Both the position numbers and the translations under genes were made by a program. A stretch of 64,000 bases of DNA from Flammeovirgaceae bacterium (GTDB lineage Bacteria > Bacteroidota > Bacteroidia > Cytophagales > Cyclobacteriaceae), in the NCBI GenBank assembly GCA_016709845.1, contig JADJMA010000002.1, forward strand, positions 436,679 to 500,678, given 5' to 3'. Below, piece by piece: positions 1 to 10,048 of this stretch. The notes beneath the pieces are model-generated. The model had not been told where the DNA came from and made no database searches. It saw only the letters and a program-made list of their open reading frames with translations. The first letter of the stretch is position 1. The number at the start of each line of letters is the position of its first letter.

Positions 1-423
1 ATTTTTGATTGCAACACCTGCACCTACTCAAAGACTTACAATGAGCGCATCATTGCTCTTAATGAAAAATATTCAGACAGAGGCTTTCCGGTAATAGCGA
101 TCAATGCGAATGATGGCTCGGGCGATACGTTCGAGGATATGATACGCCTTGCCAAAAAGAAAGACTATAAATTTCCCTATGTATTCGATCAAACGCAGGC
201 AATAGCCAAAACCTATGGCGCTACCAATACTCCACATGTTTTTGTTTTGGATAAAAATCTCAGAGTCTCCTACATTGGAGCGATTGATGATAACCCACGA
301 AATGCTCAAGATGTTACCAAACGATATGTAGAAGATGCGGTCGATGCATTGCTTGCTAACAAGCCTATATCTGTTACAAAAACAAAAGCGATTGGCTGCG
401 GTATAGCGTGGAAGCGGGATTAA
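1..423 (+). CDS. Thioredoxin-like redoxin protein, 5' end cut by the window
   Basis: The frame is open from the first base to a TAA at 421-423, so the start lies outside the window. The visible 140 residues begin with a CNTCTYS motif, in the position of the CxxC-type active site of AhpC/TSA-like thioredoxin-fold proteins. They continue with a strand ending in VIAINAND and the cis-Pro loop region NTPHVFVLD, which in this fold sits against the active site. The C-terminal tail (AIGCGIAWK) is typical of the PRX-like family that normally has CNxCPY at the active site. The likely role is a periplasmic or cytoplasmic thiol oxidoreductase; the substrate cannot be told. The gene converges on the S9 peptidase gene with a repeat hairpin between them. 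Confidence 0.85.
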   Translation: MFDCNTCTYSKTYNERIIALNEKYSDRGFPVIAINANDGSGDTFEDMIRLAKKKDYKFPYVFDQTQAIAKTYGATNTPHVFVLDKNLRVSYIGAIDDNPRNAQDVTKRYVEDAVDALLANKPISVTKTKAIGCGIAWKRD

Positions 424-424
424 A

Positions 425-496
425 CCATTAATATAAATTAAGAGATTAAGAACATTAAGATTACCCCGACTTAATTTCTTAATGAGCTTAATGGTA
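425..496. repeat. Iterated TTAAG/CTTAA hairpin between convergent genes
   Basis: The left arm holds three spaced copies of ATTAAG and the right arm has CTTAAT, CTTAATG and CTTAATGG. The two arms pair around a short C-rich loop (ACCCCG). It fills the gap between the stop codons of the thioredoxin-like gene and the S9 peptidase gene, so it could act as a two-way terminator. Its build from a repeated 7-9-nt unit resembles the element families at 27135 and 10049, so a REP/MITE-type origin is also possible. Confidence 0.6.
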
Positions 497-509
497 AAAG
501 CTTTTTTTA

Positions 510-2558
510 TTACTTATCTCCCACGGGGAACTCAACATTTTCACCCCAAATATATTTGTTGAACCATTGCCAGTTATGCCAAGTGGCCGCTAACTTTTCT
601 TTAGGCTTGGTGATACCATGACCAAAGCCTTTGTAAACAATTAGCTCAGCAGGAACATTTTTATCGCGCAAGCCTTGCAATAATTCGTATGCATTCGCTA
701 TGGGTACACGCTTGTCAAACTCACCGTGTTGAATCAGTGTAGGAGTTTTTGCTTTGTTGATGTTTGTGATGGGGGATGTTTTCTTGTAAATCATTTCATC
801 ACTCCACGGAGTTGCCTTCAAGTATTGTCTTGTAAATGGATGAATGTCTGTGCCCACATAATAGGTCATCCAGTTGCTTATTCCCGCACCAACTGAAATG
901 GCTTTAAACACATCGGTGTTTGTTGTTAAAAAGGCTGAGATGTAACCTCCCTGGCTCCAACCCATGCTGCCCATTTTTGTTTTATCAATTATGCCCTTCT
1001 TATCGAGATAATCAATACCACTCATTACATCCCACATATCGCCCACGCCAAGGTTTTTTACATTCAAAGATCGGAATGCTTCGCCATAGCCGGCCGAGCC
1101 GCGATAGTTGGGCCGGAGGACCAAACATCCTTTATCAAGCCATTGCAAAACCGGATAAACATACCCCGGCACCGGTGTAGGGGTGTCGATGCCTGTGGGC
1201 CCGCCATGAATCATAACCAGCAGCGGATATTTTTTCTTGGGATCATAATCTTTTGGCTTATGGAGTACGCCTTCAATAGTTGCCCCATCTTTGCTCTTCC
1301 AACTGATTACTTCACTTTGCGCTACCTTCCAGTTTTTTATTTGACTGGTCATATCGGTTAATTGTTGCCCTTCCTCATTCCGTTTCGAAATAAATACTTC
1401 GGTTAATTGGTCATCGGCACGCGCGGTGTAGGCTAGGGTTTGCCCGTCTTTAGAGAAAGAGAAACTTAATATCTGATTGGGAGAATTTTTGAAGATAGAA
1501 TGTGTGCCCGTGGCAGGATCAATCCGATACAAAAGTTTTTTTGTTTTATTCCAGATCGAAGCATAAATACCCGTTTGCTCCCATTCAAATCCACCTAAGT
1601 TTTCATCAAGCGTTTTAGCTAATTGGCGAGTAACTCTGGTTTCAATTTGTATCGCGAACAATTTAGAGTTCATATAAAAATTAGAAGTTGAATCGGAAAG
1701 ATTGGAGGTAAATAAAATTTCTTTTGAATCGGGCGACCAGCCTTCCAATCCATCGGTGCTTGGATTTTTTACTAAAGAAATGATTTTGTTATCCAATAGG
1801 CTTACCAATGAAATGTCTGACTTGAGGAAGGAGTTAATTAGCGGATCCGGTTGATGGCCAAAGGCAACGGCTTTTCCATCGGGGGATACTCGGAAAGAAG
1901 TGACAGTAAAATTTCCATTTGTTAGTCGCTTCGCTTTGGGTAACTCAATACAGCCTGCTTTCACTTTTAGTGAATCTGTTTTTTCGTAACACGGTAGCTC
2001 GGAAGGATCTCGCTGATCGGGATTGAAGTCAATTTGCCAAAGGTGCGAGAGTGTAAATTCTTTGTCATCGGCTTCAAACCCACCATATCTTTTCTCCTGC
2101 TCCATTTTGATTTTATCTTCCTTTTCTGGTTTAAGAAAAATAAAACTCTGGCCAGAAGGATGCCATTCAAAACTCGAAATACTTTCCTCTTCGTTAGTAA
2201 CTGTTCTTGCCTCACCCCCTTCTATGTTGATTACCTGAATTTGAGTTTTCCTTCCCCGATCAGCCAGAAAGGCAATCCATTTTCCATCAGGAGAAAACTC
2301 GGCCCCTGAGCTACTCCCTTTGGATGTGTTCGTTAACTGAAAAGGTGGGCCACCGTTTTTGCTTAACCAAATTTCGGTATCAAATCGATTCTCATTCCAG
2401 TCTGTAGTTTGCACCGTGTACATCACATGTTTTCCATCAGCTGAAAGTGTAACGCTGCCAATACTGCGCAGTGAAATAACTTCTTCGAAAGTTGGAACGT
2501 GTTGCGCAAATACAGACGATGAGAATAATACAAACAGTAGGAACAAATAACGATTCAT
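510..2558 (-). CDS. Secreted S9 prolyl-oligopeptidase-family peptidase
   Basis: 682 residues with a signal peptide (hydrophobic stretch ending VFAQ at about residue 19). Residues about 20-400 form a WD40-like/beta-propeller TolB-type region with repeated SPDGK motifs. From about residue 410 to the end is an alpha/beta-hydrolase catalytic domain. The catalytic triad can be placed: Ser535 in GWSQGG, Asp615 in GEFDKRV and His647 in GFGHG; the oxyanion region HGGP is at about 461. The length matches dipeptidyl-peptidase/acylaminoacyl-peptidase-like members. The likely job is cleaving short peptides in the periplasm. It is followed on the same strand by nothing closely coupled (98 nt from the M20 gene upstream). 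The frame is intact. Confidence 0.93.
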   Translation of the reverse strand: MNRYLFLLFVLFSSSVFAQHVPTFEEVISLRSIGSVTLSADGKHVMYTVQTTDWNENRFDTEIWLSKNGGPPFQLTNTSKGSSSGAEFSPDGKWIAFLADRGRKTQIQVINIEGGEARTVTNEEESISSFEWHPSGQSFIFLKPEKEDKIKMEQEKRYGGFEADDKEFTLSHLWQIDFNPDQRDPSELPCYEKTDSLKVKAGCIELPKAKRLTNGNFTVTSFRVSPDGKAVAFGHQPDPLINSFLKSDISLVSLLDNKIISLVKNPSTDGLEGWSPDSKEILFTSNLSDSTSNFYMNSKLFAIQIETRVTRQLAKTLDENLGGFEWEQTGIYASIWNKTKKLLYRIDPATGTHSIFKNSPNQILSFSFSKDGQTLAYTARADDQLTEVFISKRNEEGQQLTDMTSQIKNWKVAQSEVISWKSKDGATIEGVLHKPKDYDPKKKYPLLVMIHGGPTGIDTPTPVPGYVYPVLQWLDKGCLVLRPNYRGSAGYGEAFRSLNVKNLGVGDMWDVMSGIDYLDKKGIIDKTKMGSMGWSQGGYISAFLTTNTDVFKAISVGAGISNWMTYYVGTDIHPFTRQYLKATPWSDEMIYKKTSPITNINKAKTPTLIQHGEFDKRVPIANAYELLQGLRDKNVPAELIVYKGFGHGITKPKEKLAATWHNWQWFNKYIWGENVEFPVGDK

Positions 2559-2656
2559 ACGAGAGGGGTTTGGGCTCTTAATGAAGCCAAATTGAAGGGC
2601 AATTTATATTGCTTTTACAGGAATGGATGTATAAATGGATAGGCTATCCAGGGCAT

Positions 2657-4105
2657 TTACTTTTTCATATCCGTTGGCACGGGAGCGGGTCCATAAGGAA
2701 TGTATGCCTTATACACATGGCCTCCTCTACGTTGCTCAAACTCTGCACGCACGTCTTTTCGTAGTTGCTCATTTTCAAAAAGATCAACCATTGTCATGGC
2801 CAATGATTTTGCAGCTAACACCATTCCTTTGTGTCCAATAGACATTCCTCCACAAGCAACAACACTCCAGCCGTGCCAGGCCGTATTAGCTGGTGCCGTA
2901 GTGGCCAGTAAGGTTATCTCGGGCACAATCCAACTAATATCTCCTACATCGGTAGAACCGCCCGCAGGATTTTCCTGAGTTTCTTTAAGTGGATGTATCG
3001 TTCCGTCAAGACCAGTTTGTTCACCACCTTGTACTTCCTGAATTTTCTTTGCAAAGGCAATCTCCTCCGGGGTGTAGGTTATAGGACCTAAAAATTCCAG
3101 ATTCTTTTGAAGGGCTGATGCTCCTGTGCGATTCACCAGTAATTCATAATCGCCTGTTTGTACCGTTACCTTAGCTTCCACACCGGCAATCATACCCGCG
3201 CCTTTTGCCATTTCTTTAACACGCTCAAATACTTCAGCAACTCCGGTGCGCTTGCTATCCCGTATCCACATCCAAATTTTCGCATACTCAGGCACTACAT
3301 TGGGTACATCGCCACCATTCATAATAGCATAATGCATGCGTACAGTAGGTTTTACATGTTCGCGTAACATGTTTACGCCATCCGTAAAAGCTTCGAGTCC
3401 ATCCACCGCACTTCTTCCATTCCATGGGTCTGCTGCTGCATGTGCAGCCTTACCTTTAAACTCAACAATAAAATCAATAATCGCTTGTGAGCTTTGTGTG
3501 CTGGCTGCAATCTCTACATCGGGATGCCAATCAAGACATACATCCAAATCCGCAAAGAGACCATCACGGGCCATGTATATTTTCCCACCCACCGCTTCCT
3601 CGGCAGGGGTTCCATAAAACCGAATGGTACCTTTTAGTTTTCCTTGTTGGATCAATTCTTTGATTGCTACCGCGGCCCCTAAACTTCCAGCGCCAAATAA
3701 ATTGTGACCACAACCATGGCCGGCAGCGCCTTGGTTCAATGCTTCTCTCGTTGGTTGTGCTTTTTGCGAAATCACAGGAAGGGCATGAAACTCACCCATG
3801 ATTCCAATCACAGGTTTCCCCGATCCATACTCAGCTGTGAAAGCAGTCGGCATGCCAGCCAAAGCACGCTTTACTGTAAAGCCCTGTGCTTCGGCATAGT
3901 CGGCCAATTCCTTTGCCGATTTGGTTTCGCGCAAAGCGGTTTCGGCATAAGCCCAGACTTTATCGCTGATAGCAATTAACTCCTGCTGATGTTTATCAAC
4001 CGATTGGATTACGGCAGCTTTATTCGCATTAACAGCCGGTTTCTTTTTTTGACTTACGGCAGCAATACTTATGCAGATCAGGATGAAGGTAAATAGCTTT
4101 TTCAT
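2657..4105 (-). CDS. Secreted M20-family amidohydrolase, AbgB-like
   Basis: 482 residues with an N-terminal signal peptide (LFTFILICISIAAVSQ). Metal-binding motifs of the M20 family are visible: GEFHALP, GCGHNLFG, PAEE and a C-terminal GHKGM/CGGMSIGH region. The overall pattern (GxGGSTDVGDISW, HGWSVV) is that of the p-aminobenzoyl-glutamate hydrolase subunit B group within M20. The enzyme should cleave an amide bond in a dipeptide-like or N-acyl-amino-acid substrate in the periplasm; the real substrate is not known. A lone AbgB-like protein without an AbgA partner beside it is common in Bacteroidota. Confidence 0.9.
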   Translation of the reverse strand: MKKLFTFILICISIAAVSQKKKPAVNANKAAVIQSVDKHQQELIAISDKVWAYAETALRETKSAKELADYAEAQGFTVKRALAGMPTAFTAEYGSGKPVIGIMGEFHALPVISQKAQPTREALNQGAAGHGCGHNLFGAGSLGAAVAIKELIQQGKLKGTIRFYGTPAEEAVGGKIYMARDGLFADLDVCLDWHPDVEIAASTQSSQAIIDFIVEFKGKAAHAAADPWNGRSAVDGLEAFTDGVNMLREHVKPTVRMHYAIMNGGDVPNVVPEYAKIWMWIRDSKRTGVAEVFERVKEMAKGAGMIAGVEAKVTVQTGDYELLVNRTGASALQKNLEFLGPITYTPEEIAFAKKIQEVQGGEQTGLDGTIHPLKETQENPAGGSTDVGDISWIVPEITLLATTAPANTAWHGWSVVACGGMSIGHKGMVLAAKSLAMTMVDLFENEQLRKDVRAEFEQRRGGHVYKAYIPYGPAPVPTDMKK

Positions 4106-4177
4106 TTAATCTATTTTAAAAATACTTTAACGCTAAGTTCGAAAAGAAATCATAAAGTTTAATGACAATCTATGAAC

Positions 4178-7100
4178 TCATAATTTTTTACTTTTCTCCG
4201 TTATTACCTGCGGTAGATTTTTTACTTTTTCATTGATCGGATTTATGTTTTCTTCAATAATTCGATTCAGTTGATTCGTGGCTTCATCCGTCTCCTGATT
4301 TAACTCTCCTAACCGGTTCATCTGTGGTTGTGTTGGTCGTGCGGTGGCCCCATCAACAGCATCGGCTAAATCGGCAATCTCTTCCTTCAATCTTGGTCTT
4401 TGACGATACCCCATATTAGGTGGCGGTCTGCGCAAAATCTCATCTTCATAGTCTTTCAACTTTTTAATTGTCTCATCAATCTGATTTTGTGTTGCCTTAT
4501 CAACCCCTGATTCGTTGCCCGCAGAATTTATTCGCTGTTTCAGTTCCGTTAACTGTTTTATAGTTTCATCTGTGCGGTTAATCAACTTATGGGTTTGCGA
4601 TAACTGATCGCGTAAAGCAAGGGTCGTTTCTGTTTTCATTTTAAAATCCTGCTCGCTCATTTTAATGCGTGGATCAGCACGTACGGTAATTTTTGTTTCC
4701 ACCGTTTGCCCATTAGCTTTTATCGCAGCTGTATAAACCCCGGGTGGCACCAAGACCCGTAGTGGCGACCCGCCCCAACCACTTTTCACTGGCGTGTTTA
4801 TTTTTTCTTCTTCGGTATATCGCAAATCCCAGATGATTCTATTTACTCCAGCTTTCGAAACGGTATCCTTTAAGTTACGAACTGTATTTCCTTTTACATC
4901 GGTAATAGCAACCGTGATGGCTTCTTTCGGATCGTTCTTCAGATATAAATTAAGATACGCGCCAAAGTCTGGGTTCTTTGCTCTGTAAGCGGCATCGCCT
5001 TGCTCTTCAATCAATCCATAATAATTCCAAAGTGTGGCAGTTCGGGTAGTAAACACGGCTACCTCTTTACCCGCAGCAGAATTAAATTCTTCCAATGGCT
5101 GAATATCATCCAGCACCCACAGTCCTCTTCCATGCGTGGCCGCAACCAGATCATGATCGCGTTTGTGTATACGTAAATCCCGCACAGACACCGGTGGCAT
5201 GTTGTTATTGATCTTCGACCAGCTTTTCCCTTTGTCCCACGAAGCAAAAATACCGTGTTCCATTCCGGCAAAAAGTAAATTCGCATTGTGCGGATCTTGC
5301 CGTACTACATAACACCAGTCTTCAGGTAATCCGCTACTGATTTTCGTCCAGGTTTTGCCAAAATCCGTAGTCATAAATGCATACGCCTTGTAGTCATCCA
5401 TGCGGTGTTGATCCACCGATACAAACGCTGTACCCGCATCGTGCTCACTGGCATGAATTTTTGAAACCCATGCAAAGGCTGGCAAGCCCGTGATAGAACT
5501 CTTCAAGTTCGTCCAGGTTTTTCCACCATCGCGCGTAAGCTGCACATTGCCATCGTCCGTTCCCGCCCAGATAACATCTTTCTGTACTGGCGATTCGGCA
5601 ATTGTTAAAATGGTGCAATGAAATTCTGCAGCAGTATTGTCTTGATAAATTTCGCCACCCGAAGATTTTTGTTTCGATTTATCGTTGGTGGTCAGGTCGC
5701 CACTAATTTGCTCCCAGTTGTAACCCTTATCGCGACTTCTGAAAATAACATTACCTCCGGTATAAACCGTGTTCGCATCATGCGGAGAAATGTGAATGGG
5801 CGAATCCCAGTTGAATCTGTATTTATGATTTTCAATGGCATCGCCAGCTGAACCAATTATTTTAGGATACGGATGGATGGTGCGTACATTGCCGGTGTTG
5901 GTATCGACATGATAAATCACACCTCCTTGCAAGTTGGCATATACTTCATTCTCCTGACCGGGAATAGGAACTGCATAATAGCCATCGCCAGAGGCAATCT
6001 GTTTCCAGTCTCGTTTTAAAATTCCTGCACGTTTTAATGAGTTGCTCGGACCTGTCCAGGTTCCGTTGTCTTGCAATCCGCCATAGAGAAAATACGGATC
6101 GCGATTGTCCAGAAAGAGTTCATAGAATTGCGAAAGCTCAACATTGTTGATTGTCTGAAAAGTTTTGAATCCATCATACGAAACACGAAAGCCGCCATCA
6201 TCGCCACTCAAAACATGATTTGAATTTTTTGGATCGATCCACAACGCCTGATTGTCGCCATGCTGCCCATCGGCAACGCCTTTAAAAGTGCGACCACCAT
6301 CCGTAGATTTACTCATGCCACCTGATAAGGTGTAAACAACCTCCGGATTAGATGGATCTACTTTTACATCGCTATAATAAAATGGACGGAAGTTTAACTC
6401 ACGATCGTCATTAACCATGCGCCAGCTATCGCCCCGATCGTCTGACCGAAACAGTGTTCCGCCATCTTTAAATTCTGTAATTAAATAAACTGTATTCGGT
6501 TGGCTTTGCGCGATTGATACGCCAATACGTGCCATTGGTTTATCGGGCAACCCGTTTTTATGAGAAATTTTACTCCAGGTTTTTCCGCTATCCATTGTTC
6601 TATAGAGTGCTGTCTTTTCTCCATTGTCATCAAAGCGCCACGGCTTGCGGCTAAACGTCCACATGCCGGCATACATTACCCGTGGATTATTCCATTCTAT
6701 GGCTATATCCGAGCAGCCTGTTTTTTCATCAATGTATAAAACCTTCGCCCAGGTTTTGCCGCCATCTTCCGTACGAAAAACTCCGCGATCAGTATTAGGT
6801 CCCCACTCACGGCCCATCGCACAAACACAAGCAGCATCAGGATTTTTTGGATCAACTACAATCCGCTTAATGCGATCAGTTTTTTCCAAACCTAAATGAT
6901 TCCACGTCTTTCCGCCATCATTTGAACGATATACCCCATAGCCATACCCAACACTATTGCGCGGATCCCCTTCACCCGTGCCTACATAAATTACTTCATG
7001 GTCGCTTGGCGCGATAGCAATATCACCAATTGAATAAGCTTTTTGATCGGTAAACAAGGAAGTCATAGTTACCCCACCATTGGCCGTTTTAAAAACACCG

Positions 7101-7300
7101 CCATCGGCACCGCCTACATAAAACGTAGTTGGATCGCCCGGGATACCTTCAATATCGGTAACACGCCCACCCATGTTGGCCGGGCCAATTGGGCGCCACA
7201 TCATATTCTTTAATGCTTTGTCGTTTGGTGCTTGAGCCGAGAGTTGCCAGAAGAACAACACAATGCTCAGTGTAGATAGAATCCTGAAATAAATTTTCAT
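4178..7300 (-). CDS. Secreted BNR/sortilin-like repeat protein (VPS10-type beta-propeller)
   Basis: 1040 residues with a signal peptide (LSIVLFFWQLSAQ). Many copies of the BNR/Asp-box pattern S/T-x-D-x-G-x-T-W are visible (for example SNDGGKTW, TEDGGKTW, SDDRGDSW, TRDGGKTW, SWDKGKSW), giving two beta-propellers over residues about 30-720. The C-terminal third (about 770-1040) is a different region. It includes a beta-sandwich-like part (VSKAGVNRIIWDLRY, VPPGVYTAAI) and a helical, coiled-coil-prone end rich in K, E and Q. Such proteins are annotated as glycosyl hydrolase or sortilin-like, but no catalytic residues can be pointed out, so the function is open: carbohydrate or protein binding at the cell surface is likely. 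Confidence 0.85.
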   Translation of the reverse strand: MKIYFRILSTLSIVLFFWQLSAQAPNDKALKNMMWRPIGPANMGGRVTDIEGIPGDPTTFYVGGADGGVFKTANGGVTMTSLFTDQKAYSIGDIAIAPSDHEVIYVGTGEGDPRNSVGYGYGVYRSNDGGKTWNHLGLEKTDRIKRIVVDPKNPDAACVCAMGREWGPNTDRGVFRTEDGGKTWAKVLYIDEKTGCSDIAIEWNNPRVMYAGMWTFSRKPWRFDDNGEKTALYRTMDSGKTWSKISHKNGLPDKPMARIGVSIAQSQPNTVYLITEFKDGGTLFRSDDRGDSWRMVNDDRELNFRPFYYSDVKVDPSNPEVVYTLSGGMSKSTDGGRTFKGVADGQHGDNQALWIDPKNSNHVLSGDDGGFRVSYDGFKTFQTINNVELSQFYELFLDNRDPYFLYGGLQDNGTWTGPSNSLKRAGILKRDWKQIASGDGYYAVPIPGQENEVYANLQGGVIYHVDTNTGNVRTIHPYPKIIGSAGDAIENHKYRFNWDSPIHISPHDANTVYTGGNVIFRSRDKGYNWEQISGDLTTNDKSKQKSSGGEIYQDNTAAEFHCTILTIAESPVQKDVIWAGTDDGNVQLTRDGGKTWTNLKSSITGLPAFAWVSKIHASEHDAGTAFVSVDQHRMDDYKAYAFMTTDFGKTWTKISSGLPEDWCYVVRQDPHNANLLFAGMEHGIFASWDKGKSWSKINNNMPPVSVRDLRIHKRDHDLVAATHGRGLWVLDDIQPLEEFNSAAGKEVAVFTTRTATLWNYYGLIEEQGDAAYRAKNPDFGAYLNLYLKNDPKEAITVAITDVKGNTVRNLKDTVSKAGVNRIIWDLRYTEEEKINTPVKSGWGGSPLRVLVPPGVYTAAIKANGQTVETKITVRADPRIKMSEQDFKMKTETTLALRDQLSQTHKLINRTDETIKQLTELKQRINSAGNESGVDKATQNQIDETIKKLKDYEDEILRRPPPNMGYRQRPRLKEEIADLADAVDGATARPTQPQMNRLGELNQETDEATNQLNRIIEENINPINEKVKNLPQVITEKSKKL

Positions 7301-7458
7301 ACAGGTTAAGGTTTATTATTATTTGAGATTACCAAATACGCGCTTCAAATCAAACTAGTTTGGGATAGACATTTTTCAAACAGCGCAAGCGGTCATTTTC
7401 CTGTTTGATGCGTTTTTCAATTATATGTCTTAAAATATATACCTTTATCCAGAATATT
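7301..7458. promoter_or_regulatory. Divergent intergenic region with palindrome
   Basis: This is the gap between the divergent BNR protein gene and the lipoprotein gene. It contains the perfect 12-bp palindrome CAAACTAGTTTG at 7351-7362, a possible operator. It also contains TATACCTTT about 20 nt before the lipoprotein ATG, which resembles the Bacteroidota -7 element TAnnTTTG. Both are weak signals seen by eye. Confidence 0.3.
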
Positions 7459-7829
7459 ATGAAGACATCTATTCTCTCAATATTATTTAGTGCTGGCTTA
7501 ATTTTACGAGGGTGTCAAGAAGATTCTCTTCGGGTATCTTGCAATCAGTCTGTAACGGCAACGGTAAGAGATCTTACGGTTTGGATGGTTGCGGATATGT
7601 ATTCGAACTTGCCGATGGCACAAGACTGGAACCACAAATGTTGGGCTGGTGTGGTACTCCGCCCATTTCTAAAGAGATAACTGAAAATCCGTTATACAAT
7701 TTTGAGTTTGTTGACGGCAAAAAAGTTAAAATTGCCTATGAGGAAATTCCAGAAGCAGCCAGCATTTGTTTGGTTGGAAAAGTTGTGAAGATCACTTGCC
7801 TGGAAGAAATCGCATCGGTAGCTGAGTAA
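7459..7829 (+). CDS. Small putative lipoprotein, one frameshift
   Basis: Starts with a lipoprotein-type signal (MKTSILSILFSAGLILRGC; lipobox Cys at residue 19, preceded by Arg, which is unusual). It then reads a secreted domain with CNQS, ATVRDLT, GLDGCGYVFELADG and TRLEPQ. The first part and GLDGCGYV onward lie in different frames. The break is near 7579, where ACGGTTTGG lacks one G of an expected ACGGGTTTGG. With that base restored the protein is about 123 residues. I recognise the style of small Cytophagales lipoproteins with a GLDGCG-ELDDG core, but no function is known. Confidence 0.65.
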
Positions 7830-7854
7830 AGTAAAATCTATTCCTTCGATTAAT

Positions 7855-9021
7855 CTAAAACGAAGTACTGGCGCCACCGCCCCCCGAATCGCCACCGCCT
7901 CCTGTATCTGTAGTAATGTTCCCCGGTTGATTACCGCCCATCGTTTGGGAAATTAGCAAAGCCTCCACATTCATAGTGCCCCATTTCGAAGCCATCAGGT
8001 TTTCGCGGGTAAATCCTGCACGCATCTCCTTAAGATAGCGCATGAGTAAAATCGTTATCCCCACTAAAATGATTCCCGCTACAGTAAGTGTAATTTCTGG
8101 GTGCCCTAGACTGTAGTAGTATTTAAATGTAAAAACAGAAAATGCTAAAACAATCAAACTCACCCGTAGCAAAACGATGTCCTTCCGCTTAATGCCAAAA
8201 TATAAAAAACTTAGCGGGATGATAATTGTAAAGAAGTAAAACAGGTAGGCAAAAGGAATGTCCGCTCCCTCTTCCAAGGATAAATCCATCAGGTTAACAC
8301 TCAGTTCGCGTACCACCAGATAATTGCCACTGAGGTAAACTAATAACAAGCAAATCGTTTCAACAATCAATAGATTATAATGCCATGCATTTAATTTAAC
8401 TTGTCGCTGTAGTTTTTGTGTTGTGAAATAAATTGCCGAAAAAATTAAAATGAACACAAAGGGAATGACTTGCTTGAAGATTCCTCCTGCTTCAAAGCAA
8501 TTGTAAAACACAATAGCAGCCAGAGATGCTATTGCTAAAGCAGTTGTGATCAGATCAAGATATCGGATGGCTGCAAAGGTGAAAATCAGCAGGCATACCA
8601 ATAATATCAACTGAGTGCTATCAAAATCACTTAACCCCGCAAATCCACCAACAGAAAATCCGCAGGAATGGTATAGGATTGCTTCAGTTACCCCCGACTT
8701 ATAATGATTTTTTGCAATGAACATTCTTTCAAGAACAACGAAAGATGCGATGCCATATAAAACACATAGTATCGAGATTACCATTTGTCCCGCTTCAACT
8801 ACCATGAGCGTCAGAAGGCCTGTTACCCCCGAGAGAGCCACCAGAGCTGCTACGAATAGTAATAAGCGAATAATAACATTGGGGTGATAGAAAGGAACCT
8901 TATAGGCTTCATCAATGAGTGTCAATTGATCATCCGTGATAAAATGATGCTTAGCCCATCGCTTTACTTCTTTTATTACCGCCAGGTTGTAAACCCACTG
9001 CTGATTATAGGCGCTCTTCAT
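7855..9021 (-). CDS. Polytopic membrane protein with Gly-rich C-terminus (DUF2157-like partner)
   Basis: 388 residues. An N-terminal cytoplasmic helix (about 1-45, including KHHFITDDQLTLIDEAY) is followed by about ten hydrophobic segments. The last 25 residues form a low-complexity tail rich in Gly and Asp with the end GGGASTSF. Its ATG overlaps the stop of the upstream membrane protein by 4 nt (ATGA), so the two are translationally coupled. The N-terminal helix-plus-membrane plan copies that of its partner, which suggests an old duplication. No enzyme motif is seen. Confidence 0.75.
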   Translation of the reverse strand: MKSAYNQQWVYNLAVIKEVKRWAKHHFITDDQLTLIDEAYKVPFYHPNVIIRLLLFVAALVALSGVTGLLTLMVVEAGQMVISILCVLYGIASFVVLERMFIAKNHYKSGVTEAILYHSCGFSVGGFAGLSDFDSTQLILLVCLLIFTFAAIRYLDLITTALAIASLAAIVFYNCFEAGGIFKQVIPFVFILIFSAIYFTTQKLQRQVKLNAWHYNLLIVETICLLLVYLSGNYLVVRELSVNLMDLSLEEGADIPFAYLFYFFTIIIPLSFLYFGIKRKDIVLLRVSLIVLAFSVFTFKYYYSLGHPEITLTVAGIILVGITILLMRYLKEMRAGFTRENLMASKWGTMNVEALLISQTMGGNQPGNITTDTGGGGDSGGGGASTSF

Positions 9022-9980
9022 CTTTTCTTAAGTAAATGTTTAGACTTAATGATGAAGTAAATAAATCCGCCACACGAGGCCACCGAATATAAAAACCATA
9101 GGTTGGGCTCCAGATCAAAAAGAGTATCGGCCAACAAGTAGGTGGTTGCGATGTAACCCGCCACAAAAGCATATAGCAAAAACAAAAATGATTTTCTTAA
9201 ACTCGCCTGGTACCAGGCAAAGTAACAGCCCGCAAAAATAAGTGCCGCATATATCAGATACACCTGTTCATCAATAAAGAGGCCAGCCACCGAACCAACA
9301 AAAAATATGAGCATGCAAAAATTATAATACGTAAAGGCAAAATGACTTTTTATTTGTTTCCGTTCCAAGAAAAAAGCCATAGCACCCACTATTATGGAAA
9401 ACACAATGGCCGTTATGTGAAGATTCGAATCAGAAAAGAAATCGTTGCTATACCATTTTTGTGGCGAAACACTGATACTCCAAAAAGATGCGAGTGCGGT
9501 AATGGCCAGAGAAAGAATGCCCAGATGATCATATCGATAGGCGAGATAGAAAAAGAACGCAGCCGTAATTAATGTACTCCAGCCCAGATGTTCGTCAAAC
9601 GTGCCGTATTGAAATTGCAAATAGCCTTGTATCGATACAAATAGCAATGCTCCGGCCAATAGAACATAATCAAAGTAGGGTGTTGGTGGAGTAACGGGCT
9701 CGTTGGAATAATCGGTGCCGTACTTAATCACATACCAGAAGCAAATGATCATGGTAATCGATAGCAGGATAATGCTGATCAAATGACCCAACTCGCCAAT
9801 GTTTTGATAAATGAGTAAGCCTGCGCCTGTTGTAAAAAGCATTACCCCGAGATAGAGCAGCGTGCGTAATTCATAAAAAACTGAAACTATTTTGCCTGAA
9901 GTAATTGCTTCTATTCTTTCGAATTGATCTTGGGTTATCAATCCTTTCTCCAAAAGCTCATGGGGTGTTTGTCGGGTCAT
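9018..9980 (-). CDS. DUF2157-type polytopic membrane protein
   Basis: 320 residues. The first 45 residues (HELLEKGLITQDQFERI) are a typical soluble N-terminus of DUF2157 proteins. About ten transmembrane segments follow, from LLYLGVMLFTTGAGLLIY to the end, with a basic tail HLLKKR. It is the first gene of a two-gene operon. The role is unknown; related proteins are often called predicted membrane proteins. The frame is intact. Confidence 0.75.
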   Translation of the reverse strand: MTRQTPHELLEKGLITQDQFERIEAITSGKIVSVFYELRTLLYLGVMLFTTGAGLLIYQNIGELGHLISIILLSITMIICFWYVIKYGTDYSNEPVTPPTPYFDYVLLAGALLFVSIQGYLQFQYGTFDEHLGWSTLITAAFFFYLAYRYDHLGILSLAITALASFWSISVSPQKWYSNDFFSDSNLHITAIVFSIIVGAMAFFLERKQIKSHFAFTYYNFCMLIFFVGSVAGLFIDEQVYLIYAALIFAGCYFAWYQASLRKSFLFLLYAFVAGYIATTYLLADTLFDLEPNLWFLYSVASCGGFIYFIIKSKHLLKKR

Positions 9981-10048
9981 TTACTTGTTGGCAGATACCG
10001 GACGAAATGAAGGTGAAAGGTTTTTCATAGTTGAGAAAGTAAATTGAA

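Noticed and set aside
7459..7829. Programmed ribosomal frameshift in the small lipoprotein
   Set aside because: No slippery heptamer or following structure is evident; one missing G in a run explains it and similar indels are all over the window.
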